Source: a virus
Virus record (IMG/VR): IMGVR_UViG_3300050139_000359
Location: 1 to 39,489 of that record
Length of the DNA: 39,489 nt
Strand: one strand, 5' to 3'
Both the position numbers and the translations under genes were made by a program. The notes below the pieces were generated by a model. That model ran no database searches and had not been told where the DNA came from. It was given only the letters and a program-made list of their open reading frames with translations. How positions within the stretch are numbered: the first letter of the stretch is position 1; each line of letters starts with the position of its first letter. This document shows, piece after piece, positions 23,651 to 30,197 of the stretch.

Positions 23651-23899
23651 ATGAACAGCAAACAAAGCATCGAGGCCAAAGTCATCGACACCAACCATAA
23701 CCTGCGCGGCTGGATGGACATCCAAGTCGAGTTTCACCAGGGCAAACCGGTCGAGGTCGTCCATGACGGCAAGACCTACACCTTTACGGGCAAGGACGGC
23801 GTCTGGATGTCCACTGGCCGCGAGACGCGGGAGATGGCCACCCCCGAAGATGCCCGCCTCTGGATCACGCAGGACGGGCGCATCGTCCTCGAAGACTGA
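23651..23899 (+). CDS. Small accessory protein of cassette 1
   Basis: 82 aa; ATG chosen for the upstream GAGGAAG. The product is a small beta-rich protein (LRGWMDIQVEFHQGKPVEVV, then YTFTGKDGVWMSTGRE and DARLWITQDGRIVLED). I do not recognise a family. It comes first after leader element copy 1 and is followed 28 nt later by the DUF3489 gene, in one probable operon on the strand opposite to the phage genes. Confidence 0.75.
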   Translation: MNSKQSIEAKVIDTNHNLRGWMDIQVEFHQGKPVEVVHDGKTYTFTGKDGVWMSTGRETREMATPEDARLWITQDGRIVLED

Positions 23900-23927
23900 A
23901 CCACACCCCACTTACACGGAGCTCAAC

Positions 23928-24482
23928 ATGACCACCACAAGCAAACTCACCGACACCCAACACCACGTTCTGACCCACGCGGCCGATCAACCGGATGGCC
24001 GCCTCACCTGGTTCCCGGAAGGGGTCAAGGGCGGGGCCCGGCAAAAAGTCATCGCCGGCTTGTTCAACAAAGCCCTGATCACCAGCAACGGTGGCCAGGA
24101 CTGGTTTGTCGCGGCCGAGGGCTACGACGCCCTGGGGCGCGCACGACCGACGCCGGCGGCCATTCACCCCGACCTGGAGGTTGAGGCCGCCGTGTCGGCG
24201 GCTGAGGCCAACTGGGCGCAAGAAAAACAGGAAGCGGCCAAGCAACTGATAAAGGTCGGCGTCGAGGGGAAACCCCGCACCCGCGACAACAGCAAGCAGG
24301 CCACCGTGATCCAAATGTTGCAACGCCCCGAGGGCGCGACGATCCAGCAGATCATGGACGCCACGGGTTGGCAGGCGCACACGGTACGCGGAACCTTTGC
24401 CGGAGCCTTCAAAAAGAAACTCGGGCTCAACCTCACCTCGGACAAGGCCGACGGCGGGGAGCGTACTTACCGAATCGCTTGA
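23928..24482 (+). CDS. DUF3489 domain protein
   Basis: 184 aa. The C-terminal half (KQATVIQMLQRPEGATIQQI, MDATGWQAHTVRGTFAGAF, KKKLGLNLTSDKADGGERTY) is an unmistakable DUF3489 domain, a small winged-helix-like unit in proteobacterial mobile elements. The N-terminal region (DTQHHVLTHAADQPDGRLTW, KVIAGLFNKALITSNGGQDW) looks like a second winged helix. It may bind DNA; function unknown. GGAG at 6-7 nt. Confidence 0.9.
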   Translation: MTTTSKLTDTQHHVLTHAADQPDGRLTWFPEGVKGGARQKVIAGLFNKALITSNGGQDWFVAAEGYDALGRARPTPAAIHPDLEVEAAVSAAEANWAQEKQEAAKQLIKVGVEGKPRTRDNSKQATVIQMLQRPEGATIQQIMDATGWQAHTVRGTFAGAFKKKLGLNLTSDKADGGERTYRIA

Positions 24483-24484
24483 GC

Positions 24485-24528
24485 CAAAAACGATCAGGGC
24501 GGCCCAGTCACCCGGCACCGCCCTGATC
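24485..24528 (-). terminator. Rho-independent terminator of the HU gene
   Basis: GATCAGGGCGG (24492-24502) and CCGCCCTGATC (24518-24528) form a perfect 11-bp stem; on the minus strand it is followed by GTTTTTGG, as expected for a terminator downstream of the HU gene that ends at 24548. It may also block plus-strand read-through from the DUF3489 gene. Confidence 0.8.
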
Positions 24529-24547
24529 TATCCCAATGGAGATGGGA

Positions 24548-24841
24548 TTACTTTTTGGCTTTTTTCTTCGGAGCGACAGCCGCTTTGAAGCCAGCACCAG
24601 CCTTGAAGGTCGGAACCGTTGTCGCAGCAATCTTCAGAGCCTCGCCGGTCTTGGGATTCTTGCCAGCACGGGCTGCACGCTTGGATGCCTTAAAGGTACC
24701 GAAGCCAATCAGTGCAACGTCATCACCTTTGGCCACGGACGCGGTAATGATTTCGAGCAGTGCCTCGATGGACTTGCCGGCAGCCGCCTTGGTGACCTCA
24801 GTCTTGGTGGCCAGTGCTTCGATCAGTTCCGATTTATTCAT
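24548..24841 (-). CDS. HU/IHF-family DNA-bending protein
   Basis: 97 aa. MNKSELIEALATKTEVTKAA, then GDDVALIGFGTFKASKRAAR and NPKTGEALKI are HU hallmarks (DNA-binding arm with the GKNPKTGE beta-ribbon), followed by a Lys/Ala-rich C-terminal extension (APKKKAKK). Start at 24841 because the upstream 38 codons have no HU similarity. It sits alone on the minus strand within the plus-strand accessory island, and could condense phage DNA or help the recombinase; that is inference. Confidence 0.93.
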   Translation of the reverse strand: MNKSELIEALATKTEVTKAAAGKSIEALLEIITASVAKGDDVALIGFGTFKASKRAARAGKNPKTGEALKIAATTVPTFKAGAGFKAAVAPKKKAKK

Positions 24842-24908
24842 AGTGGTGTCGCTCCCTTGGCTTGGAAAACCAATGATTCTCCCACCAATTGAACTTCCAT
24901 CATAAAGA

Positions 24909-24939
24909 GCTTGGCTTCGTGATTGAACAGCGCGTTCAT
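24909..24939 (+). promoter_or_regulatory. Leader element copy 2
   Basis: GCTTGGCTTC, 7 variable bases, AACAGCGCGTTCAT, 36 nt before the ATG at 24976. Between the element and the start, ATCAAYYCGAAGGAGAT is shared with copy 3. It lies in the intergenic region shared with the divergent HU gene. Confidence 0.8.
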
Positions 24940-24975
24940 ACGCACAGCGCATCAATCAACTCGAAGGAGATCACC

Positions 24976-25170
24976 ATGCAAACCAACACCGCCCTCCATC
25001 TGCACACGAATTACGACGCCGACGACCATGCCTACCTGACCGCCAAGGGCTGGACGGAGGCGGAGATCCTCGCGCGATGGGACGCCGAAGCCAAGTGCGG
25101 CAAATGCCCTTGCCGGTGGCAAACCGAGTCTGCCCGCAGCAAGCTCGCCGCCGTGACGGGTCGCAAGTAA
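24976..25170 (+). CDS. Small Cys-motif protein of cassette 2
   Basis: 64 aa, ATG after a strong GAAGGAGAT. Acidic N-terminal half (HLHTNYDADDHAYLTAKGWT) and a CGKCPC cluster around residues 41-46 that could bind metal. No family recognised. Followed after 25 nt by the next small gene. Confidence 0.75.
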   Translation: MQTNTALHLHTNYDADDHAYLTAKGWTEAEILARWDAEAKCGKCPCRWQTESARSKLAAVTGRK

Positions 25171-25195
25171 GCCCCCAACTTTTGAGGAGTGACAG

Positions 25196-25384
25196 ATGGA
25201 ACCCACCAACACAGGCAACGACCAGGAATCATCGATTCGCTGGCTGCTTGAAAACCGTCGGCCCGAGGTGTCGCGTGATGAAGCACTTCGCACCCTGCGG
25301 ATTGCCCTTGCCGGAGACTGCCAGGCAGTACGTCTGCTCGATCAGATGGACGGCGAAAATGATTCAAAAATGTTCGACAAATAG
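25196..25384 (+). CDS. Small helical protein of cassette 2
   Basis: 62 aa, ATG after TTGAGGAG. Helical (SSIRWLLENRRPEVSRDEAL, RTLRIALAGDCQAVRLLDQM). Its stop codon TAG overlaps the first base of leader element copy 3, so the two cassettes abut directly. Unknown function. Confidence 0.7.
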   Translation: MEPTNTGNDQESSIRWLLENRRPEVSRDEALRTLRIALAGDCQAVRLLDQMDGENDSKMFDK

Positions 25385-25414
25385 CTTGGCTTCACAATCA
25401 AACAGCGCGTTCAT
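25384..25414 (+). promoter_or_regulatory. Leader element copy 3
   Basis: GCTTGGCTTC, 7 variable bases, AACAGCGCGTTCAT. It starts on the last base of the preceding stop codon and lies 36 nt before the ATG at 25451. Confidence 0.8.
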
Positions 25415-25450
25415 ACGGGTGTCGCAACGATCAACCCGAAGGAGATAACG

Positions 25451-25828
25451 ATGACCACCCAGCAAACCATCCCCGCCACCCAGAACGAAGCCTGGGGTTT
25501 TTTTGGCACGATGAACGACAACGCCGAAGCCGCCTGGCCAATCGCGATGACCGCGATCTCGGATGCCACCTACCAGCCCTTCGAATCGGTCAGGCTGTTC
25601 CTCGACAGCCGCCACGGACGCCACTTTGCCGACGACGTCCTCAACGAGATGCTCAGGGGCCACACGATCCAGCAAGCCATCGACGCCGCAGTAACGCGGT
25701 GGATGGGCTGGACGATTGGCCGCCAGACCAGCAAGGACTTCGGCATCCCCAAGGGGCTGCCTTACCTCACCGGCTTCGTGATCCACTGCGAAGTGACCGA
25801 CGAGTCCTTCGAAGCCGAAGCAGCGTAA
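25451..25828 (+). CDS. Conserved-looking accessory protein of cassette 3
   Basis: 125 aa, ATG after GAAGGAGAT. The order is AWGFFGTMNDNAEAAWPIAM, SVRLFLDSRHGRHFADDVLN, AVTRWMGWTIGRQTSKDFGI, PKGLPYLTGFVIHCEV; from memory such proteins accompany proteobacterial mobile elements, without known function. No membrane segments. First gene after leader element 3. Confidence 0.8.
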   Translation: MTTQQTIPATQNEAWGFFGTMNDNAEAAWPIAMTAISDATYQPFESVRLFLDSRHGRHFADDVLNEMLRGHTIQQAIDAAVTRWMGWTIGRQTSKDFGIPKGLPYLTGFVIHCEVTDESFEAEAA

Positions 25829-25838
25829 GGAGATCATC

Positions 25839-26045
25839 ATGGCCGCCGTCGTCACCACCCAGCAACTCGAAGCGAACTACGAGACGTTCATCGCAGAACT
25901 GACCAAGCTCAGCCGCAAGTACGGGGTCGCGATCCAGTCAGTCGGCGGCGTCTACCTCGCTGACGATCCCAGCGAATTCACCCACGTCCGCTACGATGCC
26001 GACATCACCAGCGGCGACCTCCTGCCGGAGTTCCGCACCGACTGA
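25839..26045 (+). CDS. Small accessory protein, 3' end overlaps the methyltransferase gene
   Basis: 68 aa, ATG after TAAGGAGAT. TTQQLEANYETFIAELTKLS and VAIQSVGGVYLADDPSEFTH suggest a small alpha+beta protein. Its last 108 bases are also antisense to the C-terminal codons of the convergent methyltransferase gene. Second gene of cassette 3. Confidence 0.65.
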   Translation: MAAVVTTQQLEANYETFIAELTKLSRKYGVAIQSVGGVYLADDPSEFTHVRYDADITSGDLLPEFRTD

Positions 26046-27284
26046 TAGCGCGTCGAACGCCACGCCATCGGACTGCCGGGTGGCTTGCGCCCCAGCGTAG
26101 TCTTGCCAGCGGCGCACGATCACATCGACGTACTTCGGATCCAGTTCGATCAGCCGCGCCTTGCGGCCTGACTTGTGCGCCGCGATCATCGTGGTGCCTG
26201 ACCCGCCGAAGGGATCCATCACCACATCACCCGGGCGACTGGAGTTGCGTATTGCCCGCTCCACCAGTTCCACCGGCTTCATGGTCGGGTGCAAATCGTT
26301 CTTCTGCGGTTTCTTGATCTGCCAGACATCGCCCTGGTCGCGATCTCCGCACCAGTGACGATCGGCGCCCTCGGGCCAGCCGTAAAGAATCGGCTCGTAC
26401 TGACGCTGATAGTCGGCACGCCCCAGGGTGAAAGTGTTCTTGGCCCAGATAACAAAGGTGGACCAGTGGCCACCGGCAGCACGGAACGCCGCCTGTAAGC
26501 GGTCAAGTTCGCTCGACGACATGGCCACGTAGATTCCGCCCTGGCAATGCACCACGGTGGGCGTCAGTGCTGCCAACAGAAAATCATAGAACCCGTCGCC
26601 GAGGTTGTCGTTGAGGATCGCGCGATCCTTGCCGCGCATCTTGTCCTTGGCTGAGTTGGCGTAATTGACGTTGTAGGGCGGATCGGTAAATACCATGTCT
26701 GCGATCTCGTCGCCCAGTAAAGTTGCGTAGGCATCGGCATCAGTCGAGTCCCCGCAGAGCACGCGGTGTTCGCCGCAGATCCAGACATCTCCGACCCGGG
26801 AAACGACCGGTCCAGAATCTTCCGGAACGGTATCCTCGTCAGTATCGCCTTCTGTGGTCGTTTCTTCCCCGGCCAGCAGATCAGCGAGTGCATCGGCATC
26901 GAAGCCGGTCAGGGACAGATCGAAGTTGTCATCCTGCAGTGCAGCCAGTTCGACCTGGAGCATGGCGTCGTCCCAGCCTGCGTTCTCGGCGATGCGGTTA
27001 TCTGCGATCACCAGGGCGCGACGCTGAGTCGGAGTCAGGTGATCAAGGATAACGACCGGCACTGTAGCGATGCCGAGTTTCTGAGCCGCAGCCAGACGGC
27101 CATGCCCGGCAACGATAACGCCGTCGCTACCAGCCAGGATCGGATTTGTGAATCCGAACTCGGCAATCGACGCAGCGATCTGTGCCACTTGCGAGTCCGA
27201 GTGCGTCCGGGCGTTGCGAGCATAGGGCACCAGCTTGGCCGTTGGCCACTGCTCGATCTTGTCGGCAAGCCACGAAATCGTCAT
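25938..27284 (-). CDS. ParB-like nuclease domain + DNA methyltransferase fusion (DPPY type)
   Basis: 448 aa. Residues 1-110 form a ParB/Sulfiredoxin-like domain with AGHGRLAAAQKLG (GHGR 60-63) and ADNRIAENAGWD. A linker rich in Asp/Glu/Thr follows, then a beta-class methyltransferase with motif IV DPPYNVNY (201-208), usually adenine-N6 or cytosine-N4, and motif I MDPFGGSGTT (356-365). It would modify phage DNA, possibly against host restriction. The last about 35 residues look like an extra tail that is antisense to the 25839-26045 gene. Start overlaps the stop of the second fusion (ATGA). Confidence 0.93.
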   Translation of the reverse strand: MTISWLADKIEQWPTAKLVPYARNARTHSDSQVAQIAASIAEFGFTNPILAGSDGVIVAGHGRLAAAQKLGIATVPVVILDHLTPTQRRALVIADNRIAENAGWDDAMLQVELAALQDDNFDLSLTGFDADALADLLAGEETTTEGDTDEDTVPEDSGPVVSRVGDVWICGEHRVLCGDSTDADAYATLLGDEIADMVFTDPPYNVNYANSAKDKMRGKDRAILNDNLGDGFYDFLLAALTPTVVHCQGGIYVAMSSSELDRLQAAFRAAGGHWSTFVIWAKNTFTLGRADYQRQYEPILYGWPEGADRHWCGDRDQGDVWQIKKPQKNDLHPTMKPVELVERAIRNSSRPGDVVMDPFGGSGTTMIAAHKSGRKARLIELDPKYVDVIVRRWQDYAGAQATRQSDGVAFDALSVGAELRQEVAAGDVGIVADVGEFAGIVSEVDAAD

Positions 27285-28678
27285 GTCTGTGCTCCCAAGC
27301 GTTCTGCGGCAACCGCATCAAAGGTCTGGCCAGTGGTTGCCAGCGTGACAGGCACCTCCGGGAAGTTCTGCTGGAAGCGCTTGATCGTCACATCGACATA
27401 CTCGGGCGCAATCTCGGTGGCCCGCACTACGCGGCCAGTCCGTTGTGCAGCAAGCAGCGTGGTGCCGGATCCGCAGAACGGTTCGAACACGATGTCGCTG
27501 GCGTCGGTGTAGGTTTCCAGAATGTGCTCTGGCAGTGCCACCGGGAATACCGCCGGGTGATCGATGTCTTGTCCGATCTTTCCCTTGTGCCGCATGATGC
27601 GAATCACGGAATCGGGAATCTTGGTGTCTTGAGTGGGCGTGCCGGCGGCCGTCCAGCCACCGATCGTTCCATCTTTCTTGCGCATGGCCGTGGAACTGCC
27701 ATCCTTGCGTAGATGGGTTTCCTGGCCGGCGAATTTGCAGGGCACGATCTTGTTGGCCTGCCTTGCCTGGCGGTTGAAGTGAAAGACAAACTCGAACGAA
27801 GGCGCCAGCCGACCGTTCCAGTCGCCGGGCAACCCCGGGCCTTGGTCCCAGACGTACCAGGCAAAGCGCCGCCAGCCCTGCGTGCGCATCCAGTCGAGCC
27901 AGCCATCCCAGTACGGAATGACTTCGTTGTCGCGGTGGATCAGACCGAGATTGACCAGCACCTGGCCGTTCGCGGCCAAGGGCAGGTTGGCGAAAACACC
28001 CCGCATCAGGGCATCCCAATCAATGATGGTGTTCGTGTAGTCCCGCTGGTTGCCGTAGGGTGGCGAGGTGAAACACAGCACTGCTAGCTCGCCAGCCATC
28101 AGCGTTTGGACGACGGTCGGATCGGTGGCATCGCCGCAGATCAGGCGGTGCGTGCCGATCTGCCAGACATCGCCAAGGCGAGAGACCGGGTTCGATGGCA
28201 CCTCAGGCACCTCGTCGGCAGCGTCATCCTCGGCATCTGCGGGAGCTTCTTCCTGCAACGCCTGCTCGGCACCGACCAGTAGCTCCTCGATCTCCTCGTT
28301 GGAAAAACCGGTCATGGTCAGGTCGTAACCAGCCTCGGACAACTCGGCCAGTTCGAGCGAGAGCAGTTCCTCGTCCCACCCGGCGTCCAGTGCAAGGCGA
28401 TTGTCGGCAATCACGTAGGCACGTTTCTGTGCTGGCGTCAGGTGGCCAAGTTCGATGACGGGCACCTCAAGCAGATCCAACTTGCGCGCTGCCGCCAGAC
28501 GGCCATGGCCGGCAATGATGCCGTTGGCGCCGTCGACAAGGAGGGGCTGAGTCCAGCCGAACTCGACGATGCTTGATGCCAGCTTGGCGATCTGCGCCTC
28601 GGAATGCGTGCGCGGATTGCGGGCAAAAGGGATCAGCGTCTCGATCTTGCGATACTCGACGTGCAGTTGTTTGGTCAT
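27281..28678 (-). CDS. ParB-like nuclease domain + DNA methyltransferase fusion (TSPPY type)
   Basis: 465 aa from the ATG at 28678. N-terminal ParB-like domain (IAGHGRLAAARKL, GHGR 57-60), acidic linker, then a methyltransferase with motif IV TSPPYG (204-209), usual for cytosine-N4 enzymes, and motif I FEPFCGSGTT. It is a distant paralogue of the neighbouring DPPY fusion. It has no good ribosome site; 9 nt upstream is a terminator hairpin. A GTG seven codons earlier lies inside that hairpin and is less likely. Confidence 0.93.
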   Translation of the reverse strand: MTKQLHVEYRKIETLIPFARNPRTHSEAQIAKLASSIVEFGWTQPLLVDGANGIIAGHGRLAAARKLDLLEVPVIELGHLTPAQKRAYVIADNRLALDAGWDEELLSLELAELSEAGYDLTMTGFSNEEIEELLVGAEQALQEEAPADAEDDAADEVPEVPSNPVSRLGDVWQIGTHRLICGDATDPTVVQTLMAGELAVLCFTSPPYGNQRDYTNTIIDWDALMRGVFANLPLAANGQVLVNLGLIHRDNEVIPYWDGWLDWMRTQGWRRFAWYVWDQGPGLPGDWNGRLAPSFEFVFHFNRQARQANKIVPCKFAGQETHLRKDGSSTAMRKKDGTIGGWTAAGTPTQDTKIPDSVIRIMRHKGKIGQDIDHPAVFPVALPEHILETYTDASDIVFEPFCGSGTTLLAAQRTGRVVRATEIAPEYVDVTIKRFQQNFPEVPVTLATTGQTFDAVAAERLGAQT

Positions 28679-28686
28679 TGGAATGC

Positions 28687-28710
28687 AAAAACCCGCCACG
28701 AGGGGCGGGT
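28687..28710 (-). terminator. Terminator or attenuator hairpin just before the methyltransferase start
   Basis: The minus strand reads ACCCGCC (28710-28704), loop, GGCGGGT (28697-28691), then TTTTG, a textbook intrinsic terminator. The ATG of the TSPPY methyltransferase is only 9 nt further. With so little room for a promoter after the hairpin, it may be a conditional terminator that controls the operon. Confidence 0.78.
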
Positions 28711-28996
28711 CATCAAAGGGTGGTAACTCAGTTCAGGTGGTAACCAGAGTGGTAACTGGTAACCTCAATTTGCGGTCTGACGGTAGAGAAATGCCGGGCT
28801 GTCGCCTCCCGCATGGGATTTTGGACAGGAAGGACCCGTCGAATTTTCTGACTGAGAGCGATGTGGTTTCACACCCACACCGCTCGCCAGATCATAGCTG
28901 TCATACTATCCAAAATCCGGGGTAGATGTTGCACGCCCAAAAACCGCTGATTGCCGTTGATTGCAGCGCTTGCACGCACATTCGAGCCAATTCAAG
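28711..28996. promoter_or_regulatory. Non-coding control region with palindromes
   Basis: No plausible gene on either strand. Contents: the TGGTAAC repeats; an inverted repeat GGATTTTGGA (28816-28825) / TCCAAAATCC (28909-28918); and inside it a hairpin AGCGATGTGG/CCACACCGCT (28857-28866 / 28875-28884, one mismatch). Probably control of the methyltransferase operon or an origin. Confidence 0.6.
28721..28763 (+). repeat. Four direct TGGTAAC repeats (iteron-like)
   Basis: TGGTAAC occurs at 28721, 28738, 28750 and 28757 (spacings 17, 12, 7), three of them preceded by G. They lie immediately upstream of the hairpin in front of the methyltransferase operon. Such arrays are usually binding sites for a replication initiator or a repressor. 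Confidence 0.7.
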
Positions 28997-29395
28997 TCAA
29001 AACACTACCGCGCGCTGAGCCTGCTCGTTGAGTCGTTCAGCGACGATCTGCAATGCCCGTTGCCACCGTCTCCACGCCGTCGTCCGCTCACAACCAAAGC
29101 GACGACAGATGACCCTCCACTCGTATTGCTTGGCACGCATCCAGACAAGGTGTCGTTGTTCCACCTCGAGCCATTGCACCCAGCGCATCGTCTCCATCAT
29201 TCGATCGATGGCCTGCGGGGTGGGCGGCACGGGTCGGTAGACGTGCTCGTCATCGGGGCAGGACTCCCATACCTCCCGAGCGAAGGCAGGCCAGACATTG
29301 AAGTAGCCCTGCACCCTGACTCGAGGCAGTCGCCGTCCGGTCTCTGCCGCATCAGAAAAGCGTGCTGCCACATCCTCCATCGTCCACTCAGCCAT
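28997..29395 (-). CDS. DUF6362-like protein
   Basis: 132 aa. The middle (VQGYFNVWPAFAREVWESC, PPTPQAIDRMMETMRWVQWL, VWMRAKQYEWRVICRRFGCE, RTTAWRRWQRALQIVAERLN) matches DUF6362, a phage family with a C-terminal HTH that resembles sigma-factor region 4. It could regulate late or middle transcription; unproven. It overlaps the upstream gene by 8 bases. Confidence 0.85.
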   Translation of the reverse strand: MAEWTMEDVAARFSDAAETGRRLPRVRVQGYFNVWPAFAREVWESCPDDEHVYRPVPPTPQAIDRMMETMRWVQWLEVEQRHLVWMRAKQYEWRVICRRFGCERTTAWRRWQRALQIVAERLNEQAQRAVVF

Positions 29396-29591
29396 GACGC
29401 TTCCCTCCGTACAAGCGTTCCCCTATCCGTCGCACGAACTCCCGCTCGACGAAATCCAACCGCGCGTCTTCCTCGGACACCACCAGGATGTGCTGGTCAC
29501 GCCAGCCGGTTTGCTTGATGGCTTCCAGGTCGGAGGTCTGCGGTTGCAGGCGACCGAGAGGGCAGCGGTATTGCTGTGCCGGGATCTTCAC
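29388..29591 (-). CDS. Small hypothetical protein, GTG start
   Basis: 67 aa. The GTG at 29591 is chosen because AGGAGG is 7 nt upstream; a longer frame without a ribosome site overlaps the RuvC-like gene. The product (IPAQQYRCPLGRLQPQTSDL, then ILVVSEEDARLDFVEREFVR) is often seen in phages near RuvC-like genes; function unknown. Confidence 0.75.
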   Translation of the reverse strand: MKIPAQQYRCPLGRLQPQTSDLEAIKQTGWRDQHILVVSEEDARLDFVEREFVRRIGERLYGGKRHG

Positions 29592-29592
29592 G

Positions 29593-30057
29593 TCACACCT
29601 CCTGCGTCTCGATGGCCCAGTGCAGCAATGCCAGGGCATCGGCTTCGTTGTCGTCCTTGGGGGCGTGACCACGTGACCGTGCGGCTGCGATCACCTCGTC
29701 TTTGCCAGCATTGCCTTTGCCGGTCGCGTGTTTCTTGATCGTGCCGACTGGCACGCCTTGGTACGGAATGTTCTGATGCTCGCACCACGCGGTCAGGTGT
29801 CCCATGAAACCGCCGTAGGCATGTGCGGCATCCACGCCTGCGTGACGCCGTACCTCTTCGAAATACACCGCGTTGATGGACTGGCTCGCCGATAACAATT
29901 CGTTGAGCCAGCGCTTGAATCTGAGGAAGCGCATGCCACCGCCTTCGAACCGCTGCGGCTTGAAGCATTCCGTGCCACTGAGGATGCTGCCGTCCAAGTG
30001 GTGCAGCGCCCACCCCGTTTTCGTGCCCAGATCGAGGGCCAGGATCGTCGTATTCAT
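29593..30057 (-). CDS. RuvC-like crossover junction resolvase
   Basis: 154 aa from the ATG at 30057. RNase H-fold nuclease: ILALDLGTKTGWAL holds the first catalytic Asp, VYFEEVRRH the Glu, and DDNEADALALLHWA the C-terminal acidic residues. It would resolve branched DNA before packaging. A longer frame upstream contains no RuvC similarity. AAAGGA upstream. Confidence 0.92.
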   Translation of the reverse strand: MNTTILALDLGTKTGWALHHLDGSILSGTECFKPQRFEGGGMRFLRFKRWLNELLSASQSINAVYFEEVRRHAGVDAAHAYGGFMGHLTAWCEHQNIPYQGVPVGTIKKHATGKGNAGKDEVIAAARSRGHAPKDDNEADALALLHWAIETQEV

Positions 30058-30081
30058 GTGTTCAGTCCTTTCTTGCTCTTG

Positions 30082-30178
30082 GTCTGACGCAGCCGACACG
30101 GTTTGTCGAAACATTCCATGAGGCGCGCACGCGCACACGTGTGGTGAGTTACGTGAAAGAGCGTCGGCTGCGTCAGAC
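30082..30178. repeat. Perfect 16-bp inverted repeat around a 65-bp spacer
   Basis: GTCTGACGCAGCCGAC (30082-30097) and GTCGGCTGCGTCAGAC (30163-30178). It fills the space between the primase-helicase stop and the RuvC-like start. In the spacer there are further short palindromes (ACACGTGT). Could be an operator pair, an origin/initiator site or an RNA stem. Confidence 0.9.
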
Positions 30179-30197
30179 GGATGGTTTTTCATGAGCG

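Noticed and set aside
23582-23911. Minus-strand frame opposite to the first cassette
   Set aside because: Antisense to leader element 1 and to a gene with a good ribosome site; shadow.
23587-25414. Leader elements as a sigma-54 promoter
   Set aside because: The GG and GC dinucleotides needed at -24 and -12 are not present at 10-nt spacing.
23587-25414. Leader elements as a CRISPR array
   Set aside because: Copies are hundreds of bases apart with genes between; no regular spacers.
28569-28925. Plus-strand frame across the non-coding gap
   Set aside because: Half of it is antisense to the methyltransferase and it runs through the terminator and repeats; no ribosome site.
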